Source: CAWIKY01 sp963836905 (GTDB lineage Bacteria; Pseudomonadota; Alphaproteobacteria; Caulobacterales; Hyphomonadaceae). Taken from it: a stretch of DNA of 64,000 nucleotides. Positions 19,307 to 28,122 of this stretch are shown in pieces. Within the stretch, counting starts at the first letter, position 1, and every line of letters starts with the position of its first letter. The notes under the pieces are model-generated. The model did not search any database. It was not told where the DNA came from and saw nothing but the letters and a program-made list of their open reading frames with translations. The translations under genes were made by a program, and so were the position numbers. Where the stretch lies: NCBI GenBank assembly GCA_963836905.1, contig CAWIKY010000003.1, positions 124,001 to 188,000 of the forward strand, read 5' to 3'.

Positions 19307-20049
19307 GCCCTGGCTGCATCCATACGTGCGCGCATTTCCTTGATAGCCGTCTCAAGACCGACAAACACCGCTTCGCCAATCAGGAAATGGCCGATATTGA
19401 GCTCTGTCAGTTCCGGAATGGCCGCAACCGGCCCGACCGTATCAAATGTCAGCCCGTGCCCGGCTTGCGGCTCCAGCCCCAGTTTCAAAGCCAGACCTGC
19501 TGCCTTGCGCAGCCGTCCCAACTCAAGATCGGCATCATCGATCACGCCGGATTGAACTGCCTCGACGTACGGGCCGGTATGCAGTTCGCAAATCTCCACG
19601 CCCATGTCGGCCGCTGCCCGGACCTGATCTTCTTCAGGATCGATGAAGAAGGACACCCGCGATCCGGCCGCCTGCATCCGCCGGACATATACGCTGAGCG
19701 TGATATGGTGACGCGCAGCATCAAGCCCGCCCTCAGTCGTCAGCTCAGCGCGTTTTTCAGGAACGAACATCGCCGTTTCGGGCACAAAACCCTCGGCAAT
19801 AGCGACCATCTCGTCGCTCGCAGCCATCTCCATGTTGATCGGGAGAGAAACAGCTGAACGAATGGCGGCAAGGTCGGTGTCTCGAATGTGGCGCCGATCC
19901 TCACGCAAATGAAAGGTCAGACCATCGGCTCCCGCCTGCTCTGCTAACCTGGCCGCCCGCGCCGGATCTGGATGCACTCCTCCGCGGGCGTTCCGGACCG
20001 TTGCAACATGGTCGATATTCACTCCAAGCCGAATACGCGAAGCCGTCAT
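19303..20049 (-). CDS. pdxJ: Pyridoxine 5'-phosphate synthase
   Basis: 248 residues. Condenses 1-deoxyxylulose 5-phosphate with 3-amino-1-hydroxyacetone phosphate to form pyridoxine 5'-phosphate. Diagnostic segments are RLGVNIDHVATVRNARGG at the start, GADGLTFHLREDRRHI, PEKRAELTTEGGLD and ELNIGHFLIGEAVFVGLE near the end. Overlaps pyrE upstream and acpS downstream by 4 bases each, so translation is likely coupled. Confidence 0.97.
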   Translation of the reverse strand: MTASRIRLGVNIDHVATVRNARGGVHPDPARAARLAEQAGADGLTFHLREDRRHIRDTDLAAIRSAVSLPINMEMAASDEMVAIAEGFVPETAMFVPEKRAELTTEGGLDAARHHITLSVYVRRMQAAGSRVSFFIDPEEDQVRAAADMGVEICELHTGPYVEAVQSGVIDDADLELGRLRKAAGLALKLGLEPQAGHGLTFDTVGPVAAIPELTELNIGHFLIGEAVFVGLETAIKEMRARMDAARA

Positions 20050-20627
20050 GCAAGACCCCGGCTACCGGGCTTGATCGCTGGAATGTCAGCCAGTTCCGGC
20101 GGGAGATCGTCCGGGTCGTAATCCGGAAACGAGACCTGTGCGAGCGAGACGAGCTGCGTGCCGACATCGGCCCGCCCGCCTGAGCGGTCGATGATGCAAG
20201 CGCCGCCCACAAGTTCGCCATCAAGACGCGCAAGTGCTTCCACGGTTTCACGAAAGGATTTTCCGGTAGTGACGATGTCTTCCATCAGCAATACGCGCTC
20301 GCCGGGAGCGATCGCAAACCCGCGCCGGAACTGCAGAACGCCGCCTTCGCGTTCGGCAAAGATCGCACGCGCGTTCAACTGCCGGGCCATTTCATAGCCC
20401 GGAACGATACCACCAATGGCAGGCCCCGCGACGATGTCGACGTCACCAAACTGATGGGTGATCTTTGCTGCGAGCGCCTTGCAGAGGCTCTCGGAGATAG
20501 CCGGTTTCGAGAAGACGAGCGCCTTCTGCAGAAAGACCGGGCTACGACGCCCCGAAGACAGGATAAAATGGCCTTCCAGAAGAGCGTCGGCCTTGCGGAA
20601 TGCGTCAAGTACATCATCGGTGTTCAT
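20046..20627 (-). CDS. pyrE: Orotate phosphoribosyltransferase
   Basis: 193 residues. Forms orotidine 5'-monophosphate from orotate and PRPP. The PRPP-binding motif VLLMEDIVTTGKSFRETVEAL is near residues 112-132, with the active-site loop FAEREGGVLQFRRGF and an N-terminal GHFILSSGRRSPVFLQKALVF. It immediately follows rsh with the start next to the rsh stop and overlaps pdxJ by 4 bases, linking pyrimidine and vitamin B6 synthesis in one transcript. Confidence 0.96.
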   Translation of the reverse strand: MNTDDVLDAFRKADALLEGHFILSSGRRSPVFLQKALVFSKPAISESLCKALAAKITHQFGDVDIVAGPAIGGIVPGYEMARQLNARAIFAEREGGVLQFRRGFAIAPGERVLLMEDIVTTGKSFRETVEALARLDGELVGGACIIDRSGGRADVGTQLVSLAQVSFPDYDPDDLPPELADIPAIKPGSRGLA

Positions 20628-22865
20628 TCAGGTCCTCATGCGTTCGGCGCTGTCGACAACCGACATTGCCTGCAAGGATGCCAGCAACCGGCTCAGGTGA
20701 CGAAGGTCTTCCACCTCGATATCGAAGAGGAGGTCGATAAAATCAATGTCCTGGCCGGTCGTCTGCACCCCGATGATATTTCCCCCGCCATCGGCCACCA
20801 TGCCGCAAAGCTTTGCCAGAACCCCGCGCTTGTTGGATGCGCTGACGACAATGCGTCCATGCGCGGAGACCGGGCTGTCGCTGTCGGGAAGCCATGACAT
20901 GTCATACCACTGGATCTCGGCGTCATCGCTGCTCTCCAGCGATCCGCAGTCTATCGCGTGAACGATGATAGGCCCGGCATTTTCCTGCGTCCCGACGATC
21001 CTGTCGCCTGGAAGCGGACAGCACATCTTGCACAGTGTCAACGCACCGCCCGTGGGCAGACCGCTGATGGAAATCAGATCCTGCGCCGTCTCGTCACTCA
21101 GCCGCAGCATGCCTGAGCTGGGCTGCAGGTTTTCGGCGTGACCGGGAAAGGCGACCATCAGAACATCGTTTGTCGTGCGGTTCTTGGTGCCGATTTCGTG
21201 GTAAAGGTCATCGGCTGTCTCCTCACCGACGCGGTGGGCAATGTTCTCCATATTCAGATCGGAGGCCACAAGGCCGATGCGATGAAGCGCGTGTTCGAAA
21301 TGGCGCCTGCCGATCGAGACGAAATCATCGCGTCGCTGAGTGCGCACAAGCCGTTTGATCGCGGACTTGGCACGTCCGGTGCGCGTAAGGGCTTCCCAAC
21401 CGGGAATGACCGAGGGCGCTTCGCTGCGCAGAATCTCGACCACATCGCCTGTTTTCAGAACGGTCTTCAGTGGCCGGGTCTCGCCATTGATCCGGCATCC
21501 ACAACACGTATCGCCGAGACGGGTATGCACACGATAGGCAAAATCAAGCGGCATCGCGCCTTGCGGCAACGTCACCAGTCGCCCCTTGGGCGTGAAGGTG
21601 AACACATGGTCGTGGTACATTTCGAGCTTGGCGTGCTCGAACGTTTCCTGCGGGTCGGCACCATCGGAGATGATCGCTTCGAAGGCCGTCAGAAACTTGT
21701 CGATATCCAGCCCTGAAGCACGCGCTGATTCCGGGTCGAAACCATAGGTATCGTTCTTGTACGCCCAATGTGCTGCGATACCTTTCTCGGCTGTCGCGTG
21801 CATAGCTTCGGTACGGATTTGTAACTCGATCTTGCGGTTGCCCGGCCCGTAAATCGTTGTGTGAATGGAGCGATAACCGTTGACCTTCGGCCAGGAGATA
21901 TAGTCGCGGAACCGGTCGTTGAGCGCCTTCCAGTTCAGATGAACAAGTTGAAGCGTACGATAGCAATCGTCCACCGTTGGGACGATCAACCGGTAGGCAA
22001 AGATATCGGCCACGTCTCGAAACCGGATATCCTTGCGTTTCATCTTCTGGGAAATTGAATAGGGCTGTTTGCGACGTCCGGTAATGCGCACATGGACACC
22101 GGCCTCCACGAGAAGCTTGCTGAGTTGCTGACGGATGTTCTCGAGGTCTTCGCTGCTCTCCAGTTCGAGCGTTTCCAGACGGGCGAGGATGCTGGCGCGC
22201 CCTTCGGCGTTGATCTCGGCGAAGGACAGATCTTCAAGCTCTGCAGCGATCGAGTACAGACCGACCTGACGCGCAAGCGGCGCATAGATCTCGATCGTCT
22301 CGTTCGCGATGCGCAAGCGCTTTTGCGGGTTCGACAGGTACCCAATGGTACGCATGTTGTGCAAACGATCGGCCAGCTTGATCAAAAGGACCCGCAGGTC
22401 CTTGACCGACGCCAGAATGAATTTCTGGAAGTTTTGTGCCTGTTTGGAATGTGCCGACTGGTACTCCAGATCGCGCAGTTTCGTCACGCCATCGACAAGC
22501 CGGGCAACTTCAGGGCTGAACGTCTCGCTGAGCTCGGCCTGCGTCGCTTCGGTATCCTCGACGGTGTCATGCAGAAGCGCTGCAACAATCGTCGCGACAT
22601 CAAGCTTCAGGTCAACCAGAACGGCGGACACGGCGACAGGATGGTGGAAATACGGCTCGCCGGACTTGCGTTTCTGCGTCCCGTGCTGGCTGACGGCATA
22701 GACGTAGGCGCGGTTGATCATTTCCGTATCGCTGCCCGGCGCATACAGGCGTACGCGCTCCGACAACTCGAACGCGCGTATTATTTTTCTTCTGGAAAGG
22801 TCCGCGCCCGGACCTATCTGACCGTCAGATTTGCGTGCTGCCTCTGGAGGCTCAGTAACGGTCAT
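20628..22865 (-). CDS. rsh: Bifunctional (p)ppGpp synthetase/hydrolase (Rsh, RelA/SpoT homologue)
   Basis: 745 residues. Makes and degrades the stringent-response alarmone. Domain order: HD hydrolase with YFHHPVAVSAVLVDLKLDV and ALLHDTVEDTEAT (both histidine motifs present, so hydrolysis is expected); synthetase with RFRDYISWPKVNGYRSIHT; TGS domain around HVFTFTPKGRLVTLP; a conserved-cysteine region with CKMCCPLPGDRIVG; C-terminal ACT domain with VVSASNKRGVLAKLCGMVAD. The N-terminal 25 residues are an unconserved extension. Starts inside the rpoZ 3' end (14-base overlap), the classic alphaproteobacterial pairing. Confidence 0.96.
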   Translation of the reverse strand: MTVTEPPEAARKSDGQIGPGADLSRRKIIRAFELSERVRLYAPGSDTEMINRAYVYAVSQHGTQKRKSGEPYFHHPVAVSAVLVDLKLDVATIVAALLHDTVEDTEATQAELSETFSPEVARLVDGVTKLRDLEYQSAHSKQAQNFQKFILASVKDLRVLLIKLADRLHNMRTIGYLSNPQKRLRIANETIEIYAPLARQVGLYSIAAELEDLSFAEINAEGRASILARLETLELESSEDLENIRQQLSKLLVEAGVHVRITGRRKQPYSISQKMKRKDIRFRDVADIFAYRLIVPTVDDCYRTLQLVHLNWKALNDRFRDYISWPKVNGYRSIHTTIYGPGNRKIELQIRTEAMHATAEKGIAAHWAYKNDTYGFDPESARASGLDIDKFLTAFEAIISDGADPQETFEHAKLEMYHDHVFTFTPKGRLVTLPQGAMPLDFAYRVHTRLGDTCCGCRINGETRPLKTVLKTGDVVEILRSEAPSVIPGWEALTRTGRAKSAIKRLVRTQRRDDFVSIGRRHFEHALHRIGLVASDLNMENIAHRVGEETADDLYHEIGTKNRTTNDVLMVAFPGHAENLQPSSGMLRLSDETAQDLISISGLPTGGALTLCKMCCPLPGDRIVGTQENAGPIIVHAIDCGSLESSDDAEIQWYDMSWLPDSDSPVSAHGRIVVSASNKRGVLAKLCGMVADGGGNIIGVQTTGQDIDFIDLLFDIEVEDLRHLSRLLASLQAMSVVDSAERMRT

Positions 22866-23202
22866 CCCGCGCAGATTCCATCTCGGCCTGATAAGCCTTC
22901 ATCACGTCTTCTTCCGACGTGGTAGGTGCCGCCTGAAGCGCCTTCTTGTCTTCTTCGCGCTCGGTCTCTTCATTCGGACGCACGTCCTGAAGATTGCTGA
23001 TGAACGCTTCCTTGACGTCTTTCACCTTGATCGATTCCTCAGCGATCTCCCGCAGGGCGACGACCGGATCCTTGTCATTGTCGCGGCTGATGCTCAGGGG
23101 CGATCCTTCCCGGATCATGCGTGCACGGTGTGCAGCCAGCAAAACGAGCTGAAACCTGTTGTCGACCTTGTCCAGACAGTCTTCGACGGTGACCCGGGCC
23201 AT
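22852..23202 (-). CDS. rpoZ: RNA polymerase omega subunit
   Basis: 116 residues. Small RNA polymerase subunit that helps beta-prime folding and forms a ppGpp site in proteobacteria. The N-terminus MARVTVEDCLDKVDNRFQLVLLAAHRAR is the standard signature, followed by DKDPVVALREIAEESI. A charged C-terminal tail follows. First gene of the rsh-to-parC block, so the operon promoter should lie in the gap 23203-23404. Confidence 0.96.
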   Translation of the reverse strand: MARVTVEDCLDKVDNRFQLVLLAAHRARMIREGSPLSISRDNDKDPVVALREIAEESIKVKDVKEAFISNLQDVRPNEETEREEDKKALQAAPTTSEEDVMKAYQAEMESARDDRY

Positions 23203-23404
23203 GACTTCTCCTGATAATATTCAATCGCATCCCCTAACGCGCGAACGTCACACTGGCAAGGATTAAAGCCTGGATTGGCCTATTCAGACGCATCCGGCGA
23301 CAGCCCCGGTATCGTTTTACATTTTATTCGAATCCGGAACCTTTGCACCGCGTTACCGTAGGCATTTCATATCATTAGAATAAAACTTTGCAGGACACAT
23401 ACCC
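23203..23404. promoter_or_regulatory. Divergent promoter region between rpoZ and the NYN nuclease gene
   Basis: Two hundred bases with no coding evidence. The central and right parts (about 23310-23390) are AT-rich relative to the flanks (for example TCGTTTTACATTTTATTCGAATCC and TTCATATCATTAGAATAAAAC split here for length), as expected of back-to-back promoters for the rpoZ operon and the NYN-udg pair. I cannot place -35/-10 boxes with confidence. An AGGA at about 23393 probably serves the TTG start of the NYN gene at 23405. Confidence 0.5.
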
Positions 23405-23992
23405 TTGGCATTTTACCAGAATGAACGGATTGCCCTCTTTATAGATGGTGCAAACCTCTATGCCGCTTCAAAGGCCATTGACCTTGAAATCGACTATCGT
23501 CGGCTATTGGCCGAGTTTCGAAAGCGCGGGAGGCTTTTGCGCGCCTATTATTATACGGCCCTGATCGAGAATGATGATTACTCTCCTATCCGGCCTCTGG
23601 TCGACTGGCTGCAATACAATGGGTTCAACGTCATCACGAAGCCAGCGCGCGAATTTACTGACCGTGACGGCCGGCGCAGGATCAAAGGGGATATGGATGT
23701 CAAGATTGCCGTCGACATGCTCAACCTGGTTCCACACATCGACCATATGGTGGTGTTCTCCGGCGACGGGGATCTTCGCCGCGCGGTCGAGGCCGTGAAG
23801 GAAAAAGGGGTTCGGGTCAGCATTGTCTCGACCGTCCGCAGCCAACCGGTGATGATCTCCGACGAACTGCGGCGCACGGCGGACAGTTTTATCGACCTTG
23901 TCGATCTGGAACCACTCGTTGCCAGACCGTCGCGTCCGGAGGATGAAGAGGACGACGAAGATTATGACGATGAGATCGACACCCGAACGTGA
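23405..23992 (+). CDS. NYN domain (LabA/DUF88) putative ribonuclease
   Basis: 195 residues with a PIN-like NYN fold. The conserved acidic residues appear in ALFIDGANLYAA near residue 11, KGDMDVKIAVDML near residue 97 and VVFSGDGDLRRAVEA near residue 115. Relatives are metal-dependent RNases; the target is unknown. The C-terminus is an acidic tail (EDEEDDEDYDDEID) that is probably disordered. The start is TTG. The stop overlaps the GTG start of the downstream uracil-DNA glycosylase gene (GTGA). Confidence 0.88.
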   Translation: MAFYQNERIALFIDGANLYAASKAIDLEIDYRRLLAEFRKRGRLLRAYYYTALIENDDYSPIRPLVDWLQYNGFNVITKPAREFTDRDGRRRIKGDMDVKIAVDMLNLVPHIDHMVVFSGDGDLRRAVEAVKEKGVRVSIVSTVRSQPVMISDELRRTADSFIDLVDLEPLVARPSRPEDEEDDEDYDDEIDTRT

Positions 23993-24639
23993 ACAGTGAA
24001 CCTCCGCACAATTGCCGCCTCTGCCCGCGACTTGCCGCCTTTCGCGATGAGAACGAAGCCCGCCACCCCGACTTCTTCAATGCGCCGGTTCCATCCTTCG
24101 GTGACCGTCAGGCTCGGCTACTGGTCGTCGGACTTGCGCCGGGCCTGAAGGGTGCGAATGCGACGGGCCGTCCTTTCACCGGCGATTATGCGGGTGACCT
24201 GCTCTACAAGACGCTGGGCGCATTCGGTTTTTCGAACGACAAGTATCAGGGACATCCGAACGATCGACTGCGCCTGAACGACTGCATGATCACCAACGCT
24301 GTCCGTTGCGTTCCGCCGGAAAACAAGCCGGTGGGACTGGAGATCAGAACCTGCCGCCGGTTTCTGAAACATCTCGTGGCGGACATGCCGAACCTGCAGG
24401 TCATCCTGCCGCTCGGGAAGATCGCACATGACAGCACGGCCCGCGCGCTAGGGTTAAAGCTCTCCGGCGTACCGTTCGGCCACAACTCAAGCTACAAGGT
24501 GCCGGTCAAGGACGGGAAGCCACCTGTCTTCCTGATCTCGAGTTATCACTGCTCGCGCTACAACACGAATACCGGCCGCCTGACAGAAGACATGTTCGCT
24601 GACGTATTCCGCCGCGTGCGCAGAATACTGGGCGACTGA
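23989..24639 (+). CDS. Family 5 uracil-DNA glycosylase (UDGb)
   Basis: 216 residues. Base-excision repair enzyme removing uracil and often hypoxanthine or xanthine. The four-cysteine iron-sulfur pattern starts with CRLCPRLAAF; motif A is VVGLAPGLKGANATGRPFTG, where GLAPG without the usual acidic catalytic residue marks family 5; motif B reads SSYHCSRYNTNTGRLTEDM. In relatives the H-P-S of motif B is usual, here HCS. Remaining cluster cysteines are probably C102 and C119 (NAVRCVPPENKP and IRTCRRFLKHL). Coupled to the NYN gene by a GTGA overlap. Confidence 0.88.
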   Translation: MNSEPPHNCRLCPRLAAFRDENEARHPDFFNAPVPSFGDRQARLLVVGLAPGLKGANATGRPFTGDYAGDLLYKTLGAFGFSNDKYQGHPNDRLRLNDCMITNAVRCVPPENKPVGLEIRTCRRFLKHLVADMPNLQVILPLGKIAHDSTARALGLKLSGVPFGHNSSYKVPVKDGKPPVFLISSYHCSRYNTNTGRLTEDMFADVFRRVRRILGD

Positions 24640-24642
24640 CCG

Positions 24643-25101
24643 CTAGCCGCGCTCGCGCAACAGCCGTGCCTTGTTCCGGTTCCAGTCGCGTTCCTTGACA
24701 GCGTGGCGCTTGTCGACGGTCTTGCGCCCCATGGCCAGACCGAGTTCAAGCTTGGCCAGCCCGCGTTCGTTGAAATAGAGCTTCAGCGGAACGACAGTGC
24801 GGCCTTCGCGCTCGATACCGGCACCGATCTTGGCGATTTCACGCCTGTTCAACAGCAGTTTGCGGGGTCTTTTGGGCGCGTGATTTTCGCGGTTCGCCGG
24901 TGGATAGATGGGGATGTCGGAATTGATCAGCGTCAACGCCCCGTCATCGATACGCGCATAGGCCTCGGCGATGTTGGCGCGTCCGATCCGCAGGCTCTTG
25001 ACCTCGGTTCCCAACAACATCAGGCCCGCCTCGAAGGTATCCTCGATGGTATAATCGCGCCGCGCACGCCGGTTTTCGGCAACCAGTTTACGTCCGGCCA
25101 T
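24643..25101 (-). CDS. smpB: SsrA-binding protein
   Basis: 152 residues. Partner of tmRNA in ribosome rescue. Signature strands are NRRARRDYTIEDTFEAGLMLLGTEVKSLR and the C-terminal KRHAVKERDWNRNKARLLRERG tail that mimics the codon-anticodon pairing in the decoding centre. It overlaps dapA upstream by 14 bases, and the dapA-smpB order is common in alphaproteobacteria. No tmRNA gene is visible in the window. Confidence 0.97.
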   Translation of the reverse strand: MAGRKLVAENRRARRDYTIEDTFEAGLMLLGTEVKSLRIGRANIAEAYARIDDGALTLINSDIPIYPPANRENHAPKRPRKLLLNRREIAKIGAGIEREGRTVVPLKLYFNERGLAKLELGLAMGRKTVDKRHAVKERDWNRNKARLLRERG

Positions 25102-25978
25102 GTCCGTTCCTCACCCCGGCAAGTCGCATCGCTTCCTCCAGCTTCCTTCCGACCTCCGGGTCCGGTACGAGCAGTGGTAGCCTGATATCCGGTTCACAAT
25201 GACCAAGCATGGAAAGCGCAAGCTTTGCCGGACCCGGGCTTGGCGCAGCAAAGAGGGCGCTGTGAAGCTTGTAGAGCGCGCGCTCGATCTCGCGGGCCTC
25301 ATCCAGTCGTCCCGCAGCCGCCGCCTCGATCATCTTAGCCACCTGAGCAGGCGCGATATTTGCCGTGACGCTGATGCAGCCGGTACCGCCCATCGCGACA
25401 AACCCCAGCGCTGAAGGATCATCCCCCGAAAGGAGAATGAACCTATCCTCGCATTCGGAGATATGTCTGGTGACACGCGCAAGGTCTCCGGTCGCATCTT
25501 TCAGACCGATCACATTCGGATGGCGCGACAGCCGGGCGACGGTTTCCGGCAGGATGTCTGACGAGGTTCTGGACGGCACATTGTAAAGAAATACCGGAAG
25601 CTCGACGGCGTCTGCGATCGCCGAAAAATGCGCAAACAGACCGTCCTGACCGGGCCGGTTGTAATACGGGCACACACATAGGGCTGCGTCCGCCCCCACA
25701 GTCTTCGCAAAGGCCACAAGTTCGATCGCCTCGGCTGTCGCATTCGACCCGCAACCGGCGATGATCGGCACACGTCCACGAACCGTGGCCACACAGGCTT
25801 CCAGAAGGTTTCGATGTTCCTCATGAGTGAGCGTTGCTGATTCGCCCGTCGTTCCGCAGGGAACAACCGCAGATGCGCCGTTGGAAATCTGGCGTTCGAT
25901 CAGTCTTTCGAACACGTCGAAATCGACCTTTCCGCCAGAGAAGGGCGTTATCAGTGCAGGAATGGAGCCTTTGAACAT
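25088..25978 (-). CDS. dapA: 4-hydroxy-tetrahydrodipicolinate synthase
   Basis: 296 residues. First committed enzyme of lysine and diaminopimelate synthesis, condensing aspartate semialdehyde with pyruvate. Active-site threonines are in PCGTTGESATLTHEEH, the catalytic tyrosine in FLYNVPSRTSSDI near residue 132, and the Schiff-base lysine in VIGLKDATGDLARV near residue 160. ATG 25978 (MFKGSIPALITPF) is the family start; the frame is open to 26044 but those residues are not conserved. Divergent from the lytic transglycosylase gene across 95 bases. Confidence 0.95.
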   Translation of the reverse strand: MFKGSIPALITPFSGGKVDFDVFERLIERQISNGASAVVPCGTTGESATLTHEEHRNLLEACVATVRGRVPIIAGCGSNATAEAIELVAFAKTVGADAALCVCPYYNRPGQDGLFAHFSAIADAVELPVFLYNVPSRTSSDILPETVARLSRHPNVIGLKDATGDLARVTRHISECEDRFILLSGDDPSALGFVAMGGTGCISVTANIAPAQVAKMIEAAAAGRLDEAREIERALYKLHSALFAAPSPGPAKLALSMLGHCEPDIRLPLLVPDPEVGRKLEEAMRLAGVRNGHGRT

Positions 25979-26073
25979 GAAACCTTCGCTGTTCTGAATG
26001 AAAGCATTGTCGTTACAGTCCGATATAGCTAGCTTCCGCTTCAAAGCCTACCCACTCTCAGGATTGCCAGATT

Positions 26074-28116
26074 ATGCCGGGATATCCGAGCAAGCTTTTC
26101 GCACTTGTTTTCGCTGCTTTTACGGCAGTTATGTCTGGCCTGACGGCTGCAGCGATGTCGCCACCTTCGGCAAAACCGCCACCTAGCTACAGCTCCAGCA
26201 TTCTCAACAGTACCGACGCCGAACGGCTGGCGCTGGGTCTGGACGCTGCTGAAGACGCCGACTGGGCCCTGGTCAGATTTTACCGTGGGCAGATCACCGA
26301 CGAGACTGCACGCGACCTGCTTTTGTGGCGAGAGATGACGTCTTCTGGCGGTGACGGGGCAAGTTTCAGTGTCTCGAGCGATGCCCTTTCACGGCTGCAC
26401 GGTTGGCCCTCCGAACTTACGGTGCGCGCGCGCGCCGAAGACGCAATCAAGCTTTCCGGACTGACCGATTCCCAGAAGATCAACTGGCTTGAAGCTTCCG
26501 GACCGGCAACGGGCGAAGGCAAGGCCCTACTCGCCGAAGCCTATACGCGCGTCGGACGCAATGAAGATGCTGCACGGACAATCCGGGATGCCTGGCGCAA
26601 CCATACCTTTCCCGTGAGCCGGCAGAGTGGCTTGGCGACGGCCTACGGACCCGTTCTGACAAATGAGGACCACAGGAGCCGCGTGGAGTTTCTTCTCTGG
26701 ACAGGACAGCGGACACCAGCCTCCAGAATGATCTCTTATCTTGATAGCGGATATCAGAAACTTGTGCGTGCCAGAATTGCACTTGCAGGCGGGTCAGGCG
26801 GCGTGGACGGGCTTGTAGATGCCGTTCCGGCTGAGCTGCAGAGCAGTCCCGGCCTTCTCTATGATCGTTCCGTCTGGCGACGAAAGCGTGACCGCTGGGA
26901 GGACGCCCGTCCACTATTGATCCAGATAAACCCGGACTTAATCCCCGACAGTGGCCATTCAAGAATCTGGGACGAGAAGAACCTGCATCTGCGCCGGGCC
27001 ATTCGCGACAGGGACTGGCAGGCAGGCTATGCCCTCGCCTCACGGACGGGCATGACCTCCGGGGTCGATTTTGCGGAAGCGGAATTCAATGCGGGATGGA
27101 TCGCCCTTCGGTATCTGGGGCAACCAGATCTGGCGGTTGATCATTTCAAGACCCTCGAAGCGCGGGTTGGTAGCCCGATAAGCCTGTCGCGCGGCGCGTA
27201 CTGGACAGCAGAAGCCTATACAGCGCTTGGGAATGTTGCCGAAGCGAACGGCTGGTACGAGAAAGCGGCAACTCATTATACGGCATTCTACGGACAACTC
27301 GCGGCAAGAAAGCTCGGACGCAGTGAACTGACGCTCCCATCATCGCCTACAGTCTCGGCAGCCGACCGGTCTGCGTTCGAGGCAAAACCTCTGACCCGCG
27401 TTCTGATGATGCTGGGCGAGAACGGCCAGACATCGACTTACAGGCGGTTCTCCTATCATCTGGACGACAAGTTGACCTCAGCGCCTGAGTTCGTGATGCT
27501 CGCCGAACTCGGAAACCGCTACCATATCCCGGATGCAGGCATACGTGCCGCCAAGGCCGGTCTGAGCGAGGACATCGTTACCCCGGCTGCGGCGTATCCA
27601 CTGTTCAAGACAGGCTTTCCCGAAAGCCGAAGTTCAATTGACCGCGCTCTTGTCATTGCTCTCTCCCGGCAGGAAACGGAGCTCAATCCGGCAGCTGTGA
27701 GCGGCGCAAACGCGCGCGGGATTATGCAATTTCTGCCACCGACGGCCAGGGAGCAGGCCCGGCGCGAAGGTGTTCCCTATCAGACCTCATGGCTTATCGA
27801 TGACCCGGAATACACCATTCGGCTCGGCATGGCGCACCTCGATGATCTGGTGAACCGGTTCGACGGCTCTTGGGTGCTCGCTATCGCCGGCTATAATGCC
27901 GGGGCATCACGGCCACGTCGCTGGGTACAGGAATACGGCGACCCGCGAACCGGCGAGATCGACCCGATCGACTGGATCGAGTCCATACCGTTCTCCGAGA
28001 CACGCAACTATGTGCAGCGGGTGCTGGAGAACACGCAGGTCTATCGTGCACGATTGGCGCCGAGCCAGTCCGCCCCGCTCAGGATCGAAGAGGATCTGCG
28101 GCGCGACGACCGCTAG
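26074..28116 (+). CDS. Soluble lytic murein transglycosylase (Slt70-like, GH23)
   Basis: 680 residues. Cleaves peptidoglycan glycan strands in the periplasm. An N-terminal signal peptide (residues about 1-25, FALVFAAFTAVMSGLTAAA) precedes a long alpha-superhelical region, then the C-terminal catalytic domain (about 515-665). The catalytic glutamate is in ALSRQETELNPAAVSGANARG, with GIMQFLPPTA and the IAGYNAGASRPRRW motif following. The position usually reading QES is QET here. Monocistronic and convergent with the ammonia-lyase gene. Confidence 0.92.
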   Translation: MPGYPSKLFALVFAAFTAVMSGLTAAAMSPPSAKPPPSYSSSILNSTDAERLALGLDAAEDADWALVRFYRGQITDETARDLLLWREMTSSGGDGASFSVSSDALSRLHGWPSELTVRARAEDAIKLSGLTDSQKINWLEASGPATGEGKALLAEAYTRVGRNEDAARTIRDAWRNHTFPVSRQSGLATAYGPVLTNEDHRSRVEFLLWTGQRTPASRMISYLDSGYQKLVRARIALAGGSGGVDGLVDAVPAELQSSPGLLYDRSVWRRKRDRWEDARPLLIQINPDLIPDSGHSRIWDEKNLHLRRAIRDRDWQAGYALASRTGMTSGVDFAEAEFNAGWIALRYLGQPDLAVDHFKTLEARVGSPISLSRGAYWTAEAYTALGNVAEANGWYEKAATHYTAFYGQLAARKLGRSELTLPSSPTVSAADRSAFEAKPLTRVLMMLGENGQTSTYRRFSYHLDDKLTSAPEFVMLAELGNRYHIPDAGIRAAKAGLSEDIVTPAAAYPLFKTGFPESRSSIDRALVIALSRQETELNPAAVSGANARGIMQFLPPTAREQARREGVPYQTSWLIDDPEYTIRLGMAHLDDLVNRFDGSWVLAIAGYNAGASRPRRWVQEYGDPRTGEIDPIDWIESIPFSETRNYVQRVLENTQVYRARLAPSQSAPLRIEEDLRRDDR

Positions 28117-28122
28117 GCGCCT